Positions 57,833 to 64,000 of a stretch of DNA of 64,000 bases are shown here, piece by piece. Positions within the stretch are counted from its first letter, which is position 1. Each line of letters starts with the position of its first letter. Both the position numbers and the translations under genes were made by a program. Below the pieces are notes generated by a model. That model was not told the origin of the DNA, ran no database searches, and saw only the letters and a program-made list of their open reading frames with translations. Source of the stretch: Gammaproteobacteria bacterium. GTDB taxonomy: Bacteria; Pseudomonadota; Gammaproteobacteria; Pseudomonadales; JAUIET01. The DNA is taken from positions 62,001 through 126,000 of the forward strand of contig JAUIET010000013.1 of NCBI GenBank assembly GCA_030429735.1. Reading direction: 5' to 3'.

Positions 57833-58729
57833 GTGTCCGCTAGCAATCCAAAAGGACGAAAACTTGCCATCATTTCCGGAAGATCCGGGTCAGGCAAGAC
57901 AACGGCACTGCATGTGCTTGAAGATGCTGGCTACTATTGTATTGATAATTTGCCCGCAGCGCTGTTGCCAGCGCTGGTTGAACAAACCCAATCTACCCAA
58001 TCTGAAGAATACCAACACCTGGCCGTCTGCATCGATGCGCGCAATGCCGCTGACGACATTGCTCGCTTCGATGAATTTATGGAAGGCTTCCCTGACAATC
58101 TGCACGCCGAAATAATTTATCTCGATGCGAATGGCGAGGAACTCCTTAAGCGGTTCAGTGAAACTCGCCGCAAACACCCGCTGAGTGATCGCTTCACGGC
58201 CTTGAAGGAGGCACTCGAGGCCGAAAAGGAGCTACTTGCGCCAATCGCAAACGGTGCCACACTGACGATAGAAACCAGCCAAATGAACATCTACGAGCTG
58301 CGCGACATAGTACGCCAGCGGGTCGTAGGGGATACTCTTGGAGGTATTGCCATTCTGTTCGAATCGTTTGGCTTCAAGAGGGGTATTCCAACAGATGCCG
58401 ATATCGTTTATGACGTACGCTGTCTGCCCAACCCCTATTGGAGCAAAGAGTTACGAAAGCAAAGTGGTTTGGACCAGGGCGTGATAGATTTCCTCGAGCA
58501 AAACCAATCTGTTGAAGACATGTTTGATGATATTGCGCGCTTTCTGGAGCGCTGGTTACCCGAATTCCAGGCGAACAATCGCAGCTATGTGACGATTGGT
58601 ATTGGTTGCACCGGCGGGCAGCATCGTTCCGTGTACATGAGTGAACGCCTGCTGCGACATTTCAGCAGTCAATTTGATAATGTTCAAGTGCGCCACAGAG
58701 AATTGAAGCGTATTGCTGACGACCAATGA
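57833..58729 (+). CDS. rapZ: RNase adapter protein RapZ (P-loop nucleotide-binding)
   Basis: In enterobacteria RapZ targets the small RNA GlmZ to RNase E and controls amino-sugar supply; outside them the role is less clear. The 298-residue protein has Walker A ISGRSGSGKTTALHVLED followed by GYYCIDNLPAALLP, the RFSETRRKHPL stretch and the C-terminal RNA-binding region with TIGIGCTGGQHRSVYMSE. The start is GTG (57833) with GGGA upstream. The stop overlaps ptsO by 4 bp. Confidence 0.95.
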   Translation: MSASNPKGRKLAIISGRSGSGKTTALHVLEDAGYYCIDNLPAALLPALVEQTQSTQSEEYQHLAVCIDARNAADDIARFDEFMEGFPDNLHAEIIYLDANGEELLKRFSETRRKHPLSDRFTALKEALEAEKELLAPIANGATLTIETSQMNIYELRDIVRQRVVGDTLGGIAILFESFGFKRGIPTDADIVYDVRCLPNPYWSKELRKQSGLDQGVIDFLEQNQSVEDMFDDIARFLERWLPEFQANNRSYVTIGIGCTGGQHRSVYMSERLLRHFSSQFDNVQVRHRELKRIADDQ

Positions 58730-58995
58730 TCCAGAAGGAAATAGAAATCATCAACAAACTTGGTTTGCATGCTCGTGCGGCTGCGAAGCTGGTTGCTGCT
58801 GCCGGACATTTCAGTTCCTCGATCCAAATCGGCAAAGAGGGCCAATTGGTAGATGCCAAGAGCATTATGTCAGTAATGTTGCTGGCGGCCAGCAAAGGTA
58901 CCGTGCTGAACGTTGAGGTGTCCGGCAATGATGAACAGGAAGCATGGCAGTCCATAGAGACTCTTATTCAGAACCGTTTCGACGAAGCCGAGTAA
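58726..58995 (+). CDS. ptsO: Phosphocarrier protein NPr of the nitrogen PTS
   Basis: NPr carries phosphate from PtsP to PtsN. The 89-residue HPr-like protein has the active-site His in NKLGLHARAAAKLV (His15) and the regulatory region DAKSIMSVMLLAASKGT. It overlaps the rapZ stop (ATGA). The full PTS-Ntr needs ptsP, which is not in the window. Confidence 0.95.
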   Translation: MIQKEIEIINKLGLHARAAAKLVAAAGHFSSSIQIGKEGQLVDAKSIMSVMLLAASKGTVLNVEVSGNDEQEAWQSIETLIQNRFDEAE

Positions 58996-58996
58996 C

Positions 58997-60358
58997 ATGG
59001 GTCAGTCGCCAGATTCAGGCCAAAAACAAACGCCAATCGATGCTCTAAATAATGCGTTGGACGCAGGCACGCTTGCGCACGTTCGACGCATGCTTAACAG
59101 TTTGCCTGCGGCCGAAGTGGCAGACCTGCTGGAGTCTTCTCCACCCGACAAACGCAAAGTGCTGTGGCAGCTGATTGAACTTGAAAATGAAGGCGAGATC
59201 CTTCATGAGGTAAACGCCGACATCAGCGGCGAGATCCTCAGATCCATGGACACCGAAGAATTACTTGCGGTGACCGAAGGTCTGGAAACAGATGACCTGG
59301 TAGACATTGTTCAACAGCTCCCTGAGCAACTATCTAACGAATTGCTGCAATCAATGGACGCCCAGGATCGGCAACGAGTTGAGCTGGTTTTGCCATTCGC
59401 CGAAGATACTGCCGGTGGCCTGATGAACACCGATACCATCACGGTTCGTCCCAGCCATACCATGGAGTTAGTGCTGCGTTATTTACGCAGACACGAGGAG
59501 ATTCCGCGCTTCACAGACACATTGATTGTTGTGAATCGGAAGGACGAATTTCTTGGCTTACTGCCTTTGCGCCGCGTGTTGGTCAGCGACCCTGGTATGA
59601 CAGTGCGTGAGCTGATGCAGACTGGAATAGAGGCCATACCTGCCGACATGCCTGACAGCACAGTGGCCTCGCTGTTTGAGCGTCATGACTGGGTATCTGC
59701 GCCAGTGGTTGAAACCAACAGCAACAAACTGCTAGGTCGAATTACGATCGATGACGTGGTCGATGTCATCATTGAAGACGCCGATCATTCATTGATGAGC
59801 ATGGCGGGCCTGGGCGACGACGCCGAAACGTTTAGCAGAGTCATACACGCCGCACCACGCCGGGCGCTTTGGCTGGGCGCCAACCTGATCACGGCATTTA
59901 TTGCGGCGGCTGCAATCAACCTGTACCAGGAAACAATTCAGCAGATCGTTGCCCTGGCGATATTAATGCCTATTGTGGCCAGTATGGGTGGAGTTGCAGG
60001 CAGTCAAACACTGACCATTATGATCAGAGGGATGGCACTTGATCAGATCAATCGCAGCAATACACGTTGGTTATTGAATCGTGAGTTAATTGTGGCAGCA
60101 TTGAACGGCATGCTCTGGGCACTGGTTGTCGCGGCCGTTGCAACGCTGTGGTTTGGCGATCAACGGATAGGGATAGTTATCGCACTTGCCATGTTCATCA
60201 ATCTGGTGACTGCGGCATTGGCTGGCGTACTTTTACCATTGCTACTCAAGGCTTTGAAGATAGACCCGGCACTGGCAGGCTCTGTGATACTGACCACAGT
60301 CACTGATGTGGTTGGTTTCGTCTCGTTTCTGGGCCTGGCTACCGCCTTCTACATGTGA
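58997..60358 (+). CDS. mgtE: Magnesium transporter MgtE
   Basis: MgtE is a Mg-gated channel in the inner membrane. The 453-residue protein has the N-domain (about 20-130), two CBS domains (about 135-255) with MNTDTITVRPSHT and LLGRITIDDVVDV, and five membrane helices (about 285-450) with the pore motif PIVASMGGVAGSQ. It starts 1 bp after ptsO, an arrangement also seen in Pseudomonas. Its stop overlaps the GTG of darP. Confidence 0.95.
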   Translation: MGQSPDSGQKQTPIDALNNALDAGTLAHVRRMLNSLPAAEVADLLESSPPDKRKVLWQLIELENEGEILHEVNADISGEILRSMDTEELLAVTEGLETDDLVDIVQQLPEQLSNELLQSMDAQDRQRVELVLPFAEDTAGGLMNTDTITVRPSHTMELVLRYLRRHEEIPRFTDTLIVVNRKDEFLGLLPLRRVLVSDPGMTVRELMQTGIEAIPADMPDSTVASLFERHDWVSAPVVETNSNKLLGRITIDDVVDVIIEDADHSLMSMAGLGDDAETFSRVIHAAPRRALWLGANLITAFIAAAAINLYQETIQQIVALAILMPIVASMGGVAGSQTLTIMIRGMALDQINRSNTRWLLNRELIVAALNGMLWALVVAAVATLWFGDQRIGIVIALAMFINLVTAALAGVLLPLLLKALKIDPALAGSVILTTVTDVVGFVSFLGLATAFYM

Positions 60359-60903
60359 TTTCTGTGAGTAAAGAAAAACAGAGTAACCGGATCGAGTCTG
60401 GCGAGCAATCGGCTGCAGACTTACCGATAGACGAACCGCCAAGTAAGTCCCAGTTAAAGCGGGAGTTTCGTGCCCTGTTCGACCTCGGTGAAACGATGGC
60501 TGACCTGCCCAACAAACAGCTCGCTAAAATAGCGTTGCCAGATGACGTCAGAGAGATTCTGCAGCGCATTCGAGGCATGCCTAAACGTGATGCCCGGCGC
60601 AGAGAGTTGCGCTATCTTGCCAAGCACTTGAATGAGCTTGACGTGACGCCCATAAAAGCGGTACTCGATGATATTGCTGCAGGCCGACGCGCGGAGGCCA
60701 GAAAATTCCAGCAACTTGAAGAGCTGCGCGACCAGATTCTCAGTGATCCAGAACAGGGCATTGCCTCGGCACTTGCCGAATTCCCGCATATTGATCGGCA
60801 AAAGCTGGTGCAATTGGCGCGAAATCACCGCAAGGAAGTCGAGATGAACAAGGCACCGTCCAGCGCGAGAAAATTGTTTAAGTACCTTCGGGAGCTGCAG
60901 TAG
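60355..60903 (+). CDS. darP: Ribosome-associated protein DarP/YjgA
   Basis: DarP (YjgA) binds the 50S subunit and helps late assembly of the peptidyl transferase centre. The 182-residue protein is mostly helical and has the family features PPSKSQLKREFRALFDLGE, LPDDVREIL and RDARRRELRYLAKHL. The start is GTG (60355) overlapping the mgtE stop; another GTG lies at 60364. It converges on yhdP, the two frames overlapping by 26 bp. The pmbA gene that often neighbours it is not here. Confidence 0.93.
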   Translation: MISVSKEKQSNRIESGEQSAADLPIDEPPSKSQLKREFRALFDLGETMADLPNKQLAKIALPDDVREILQRIRGMPKRDARRRELRYLAKHLNELDVTPIKAVLDDIAAGRRAEARKFQQLEELRDQILSDPEQGIASALAEFPHIDRQKLVQLARNHRKEVEMNKAPSSARKLFKYLRELQ

Positions 60904-63900
60904 CCTTATTTGGTGGCGCCACGTTTTCTCGTCCTGCTGCCCCTTCCGATCTGGAATCAAGCAATTGCTGATTGTCTGGATTCGCTGTTTCGGGCGCTCC
61001 AGATTGCCCAGCGTCATCATCAAAAATGCGCTGCAGCTTAATATCCGGCTCGTCCCAGCTACCGGTGACTTCATAAGAGGCACTGGAGAGTTTCTCCATG
61101 GGTTTTTGAAAGATTTTGCCGGCTACATATACGCCCGCAGCCATTGGCAAACCACCCGCCAGTGCAGCAACCCAGGGCAAGTTACTGCTGATCGGCAGCG
61201 TTGCGATCATTCGAGTGTCAACTGTTTCATTGATCAGGTCCAGACTGCCGGTCATCTGCAGACGGGACGATGGCCCGTTAACTTCAAAGGCTTGCTCTAT
61301 ATCCAACTTGCCATTCGCCAGAGCAAAGCCACCCGTAATTTGATCGTAACTGAGACCGCGGTTGAACACATCATCAAAACGGAACTGCAGTCGCCGCAGC
61401 AGAGTATCAAAATTGAAAAGGCTGAAAATTCTTAAAGCATTTGCAGTTGAGTTGGTTTCCAAAAACTGGCCATTGCTCAACGCGATATCAACCTTACCCT
61501 CCATGCCCGCCAATTCAAGGTCGAGTGGCGAGCCATACCACAACAGGTCCGCGCCAAATCGACAGCTATTGCTCCGAATCGCGGCGGCGTAATTCCATGC
61601 TTCAAGCACAGCCCCCAGATCCCCGCAGCTCAGTACACCGGTAAATTCCGTTTTTTGCTGGTCACCAACACGTCGCCAGCGCACAAAGGCCGGCTGCTCC
61701 TTGGTGCCGGCAATTTGCATTCCACGACTGTTGGCTGTCAGATTTTTAAATACGATGCCGTGTTGGATGGACGATGTGGAAAACGCCCATTGCCCATATT
61801 GCTTATCGTTAACGCGCAAATCAGAAAGCTGAAATTGCATTTCCGGCAACTCGGCGGGGTAAAAATCCGCCAGCAAATCCTCTTTTGGCTGCTCCGGTCT
61901 GTCCAAACCAGGTTCATTGGTTTCCGTTCGTAAGTACAAACGATCAAGGGAAACATTCAACGCTGTCGATTGCGCAGCGTCATAGGTTGCCCTGCCGGCA
62001 ACGCGCTCGCCGTTGAAGGCAAATGTCCAAGCGTCACCATGACTGGCGACAGCAGCAGTGACTTGCTCAAATTCGTTGCCAAACACGTCCGCAATGTCCA
62101 GTTTCAAATCCTGGGCGTAGACCGTGGGCAACTTTCGTTGCGCTGACGTGGTGCGAACTGCGTTATCCGCCACTTCTGCCTGGCGCACTTCTTTTGCGTT
62201 TGCATCGGCCTCAACCCGATAGGCATCAATCACATCCAGGGTACCGGCAAGATCAAATCGTTTCAAATTACCGCTTAAACGTAGGCTGTCATCCGCGTAG
62301 CTGGGTGGCTGATCGCTATAGAAGCTAAGCATGCCTGTGATCGCTTCATCAGGTGGCAGGACCAGAGCTCCGTTCATGCGGTCTGCCAGTTGCAAGCGCA
62401 TGCGCAGTGGGTTCTCGTTCAAAAACAAGGTGATTGCCAAAGGCAACTGCTGCTGATCAAGTTTTCCAAACGGTGGCGGCAGGTTTGAACTTAGACCCAA
62501 TAATCGGGAGTGTATGTTAAGTCGGGTGTCGTCCTTTCGGATGTTCAGCTCGGCCTCATAGTCAATCTCACCACTGAGAAATTCGTTTAAAGGCGCCCGC
62601 AGCCAGCCAAGCACAGATCGAGCAACAGTCGTACCGCGAACAGATAAAGATGTTGTCCACTCAGCTTCCTCGCCAGCCCCGGCCGCTGGCGTTTGCGTGG
62701 ATTGGATCTCAGCCGACAGAGAATCCCTCCACAGTGTGCCAACCAGCCCCGCGGAGTGTAAACCTTTAGTGCTTGAGTATCTGAGCGGTCCATTGACGTC
62801 CGCAAACTGCAAATTAATACGCTCGTTGTCCAGCTGAGCGTCATGCAGCCGGGCTCGCACATCAACACTGACGTCTTTCTCCAGCCCGATAGGAATACCG
62901 GCTACCACCCGTCCGCTGACGCGCCCCTGACATGACCAATCGTCCAGTGCACTCCCCAGTTGCTTCTTGATCGGAGAGTCCTGCATGTACGCCAACGCTG
63001 CGGAAACCTTTCCATCGATACGGGTGTTGATCTTTACTTCACCGCCTTTCTGACGCCTGGCCGGTACGTACCTAACGACTACGTCATGCATATCCAGACC
63101 ACTAACACTTGCCTGCCCTGCTTCAACAAGAACATGTGTATCATCCACAAAGACTGTGGCTTGCAAATCTCTCGCCGCTGGCCAAGCAGGATCGTAATCC
63201 AGCTCTGCATCATCGGCATTCAGATACAATTGTATGGATTTATTGCTGCCAGAGTCTTTGTCCAGCGAACCTCTGTAAATAAAGGCGGCTTCGTTGACAT
63301 CCGCAGAGACTACGCTGCGTTCCAGCCATTCCCTCAAGCCCTTATCCAAAGTGTAGGGAATAAAAGTATTGCGGTATCGTGCCCGCGTGTCTTCCAGTGC
63401 GATTTGCAAATCCATACTGGGTGTAAGTGCGTAGTCTTTCTTAAGTGGTAAATCCAGATTCAGGTAGGCCGCCGCCTCGCCGAGCTTACCCCCAAAGTCC
63501 AACAAGCCACTCTCTACCTCGACTGTCTTTTCTTTTATGCGCCACTGAACCAGGCCATTCGCTCTGGCAAAACCAATTGGTTCACGAAACAATTTGGGAA
63601 ATCGTAATTCAATATCCTCAGAATCTATATCAACGATGCCCTGCGTCAGCGTCGCATAAACCTGACCGCTAAGGTTTTCCACGCCAGGTGCGCCTTTCCA
63701 GGCTCGTGTTGACACCTGATTCAAGCGTGCGGAAATTTGCAGATTTTTTACCCCCCCTTGCTCTGGAAAACGCAGGGTGATGTCTTGCAACTCGCCGCCC
63801 GGGTCCAAGGTTGCCAATACATCCTGTGCCGTATCCGGCAGCACCTCAAAGCGTCTGAGCAAACGCAACACGGGTTTAACGTTGATGGAATCAAAACTGG

Positions 63901-64000
63901 CTTGCAAACCATCCGCGCTGGGCAACAGGTTTGCTTGCTCAAACCGAATCTCTTCGTTCTTCAGGTTAATCTGTAAATCACGCAACCAGATCGACGGCGA
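60878..64000 (-). CDS. yhdP: YhdP-family envelope protein (AsmA-like), C-terminal part
   Basis: The frame is open to the right edge, so only the C-terminal 1040 residues or so are seen; full YhdP is about 1270. YhdP is an AsmA/TamB-type bridge protein thought to carry phospholipids to the outer membrane. The visible part is a long beta-rich repeat structure (DUF3971-type) and ends with the conserved region DRLYLR...QFQLSDLRVN, GKLDIEQAFEVNGPSSRLQ and a hydrophobic segment PISSNLPWVAALAGGLP. The tail is low-complexity and hydrophilic. The last 26 bp overlap darP. Confidence 0.93.
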   Translation of the reverse strand, partial: SPSIWLRDLQINLKNEEIRFEQANLLPSADGLQASFDSINVKPVLRLLRRFEVLPDTAQDVLATLDPGGELQDITLRFPEQGGVKNLQISARLNQVSTRAWKGAPGVENLSGQVYATLTQGIVDIDSEDIELRFPKLFREPIGFARANGLVQWRIKEKTVEVESGLLDFGGKLGEAAAYLNLDLPLKKDYALTPSMDLQIALEDTRARYRNTFIPYTLDKGLREWLERSVVSADVNEAAFIYRGSLDKDSGSNKSIQLYLNADDAELDYDPAWPAARDLQATVFVDDTHVLVEAGQASVSGLDMHDVVVRYVPARRQKGGEVKINTRIDGKVSAALAYMQDSPIKKQLGSALDDWSCQGRVSGRVVAGIPIGLEKDVSVDVRARLHDAQLDNERINLQFADVNGPLRYSSTKGLHSAGLVGTLWRDSLSAEIQSTQTPAAGAGEEAEWTTSLSVRGTTVARSVLGWLRAPLNEFLSGEIDYEAELNIRKDDTRLNIHSRLLGLSSNLPPPFGKLDQQQLPLAITLFLNENPLRMRLQLADRMNGALVLPPDEAITGMLSFYSDQPPSYADDSLRLSGNLKRFDLAGTLDVIDAYRVEADANAKEVRQAEVADNAVRTTSAQRKLPTVYAQDLKLDIADVFGNEFEQVTAAVASHGDAWTFAFNGERVAGRATYDAAQSTALNVSLDRLYLRTETNEPGLDRPEQPKEDLLADFYPAELPEMQFQLSDLRVNDKQYGQWAFSTSSIQHGIVFKNLTANSRGMQIAGTKEQPAFVRWRRVGDQQKTEFTGVLSCGDLGAVLEAWNYAAAIRSNSCRFGADLLWYGSPLDLELAGMEGKVDIALSNGQFLETNSTANALRIFSLFNFDTLLRRLQFRFDDVFNRGLSYDQITGGFALANGKLDIEQAFEVNGPSSRLQMTGSLDLINETVDTRMIATLPISSNLPWVAALAGGLPMAAGVYVAGKIFQKPMEKLSSASYEVTGSWDEPDIKLQRIFDDDAGQSGAPETANPDNQQLLDSRSEGAAGRENVAPPNKATAAPEGT

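Noticed and set aside
60878-60903. darP/yhdP overlap as a frame error
   Set aside because: Both proteins end with normal family tails, and a 26-bp convergent overlap is common in compact genomes.

Overview
The window is a core-genome segment of a gammaproteobacterium. Gene order closely follows the Pseudomonas-type arrangement: pilA-pilB-pilC-pilD-coaE; mutT-argJ-secA-(M23 peptidase)-lpxC-ftsZ...mraZ; rnpB; rsmI/lpoA-yraN-diaA-dolP; sspB-sspA-cytochrome bc1-rpsI-rplM-zapE-zapG; degS/hisD-hisG-murA-ibaG-mlaC; yrbG-kdsD-kdsC-lptC-lptA-lptB-rpoN-hpf-ptsN-rapZ-ptsO-mgtE-darP/yhdP. Lpt, Mla, LpxC, YhdP and meso-DAP-type MurE mark a diderm with LPS and DAP peptidoglycan. Base composition is balanced and even. 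I see no insertion sequence, prophage, CRISPR array or island. The lineage is not an enteric, but I cannot name a genus; the L13 and cytochrome b/c1 fusions below would be good lineage markers.

Region 1 (1-8194): the start of tatD, tRNA-Thr(CGT), a membrane sulfatase-superfamily enzyme and two tandem type IVa major pilins on the minus strand. A near-consensus sigma-54 promoter precedes the outer pilin. The assembly genes pilB-pilC-pilD, then coaE, run divergently.

Region 2 (8191-31926, minus strand): mutT, argJ, secA, an M23 endopeptidase, lpxC and a complete division and cell-wall cluster from mraZ to ftsZ, mostly overlapping or abutting. It starts at a clear sigma-70 promoter with an adjoining MraZ-type operator.

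Region 3 (32074-46248): RNase P RNA; rsmI divergent from lpoA; yraN, diaA and dolP; the stringent-starvation proteins SspB/SspA; a cytochrome bc1 operon in which cytochromes b and c1 are one polypeptide; S9 and an enlarged L13 with a C-terminal helix-hairpin-helix domain; zapE, zapG, a Nif3 protein and DegS.

Region 4 (46245-64000): hisD, hisG, murA, ibaG and mlaC on the minus strand. On the plus strand follow the antiporter, KDO synthesis, LPS export, RpoN and nitrogen-PTS cluster, mgtE and darP, with yhdP running in from the right edge.

The genes jointly serve envelope construction (peptidoglycan, LPS, phospholipid trafficking), division, protein export, respiration and sigma-54 control. 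The rpoN product would recognise the pilin promoter at the other end of the window. No obviously new multi-gene system is present; the most unusual items are the L13-HHH fusion, the cytochrome b-c1 fusion with extra linker helices, an FtsI with SSQ in place of SxN, and the tandem pilin/sulfatase locus.
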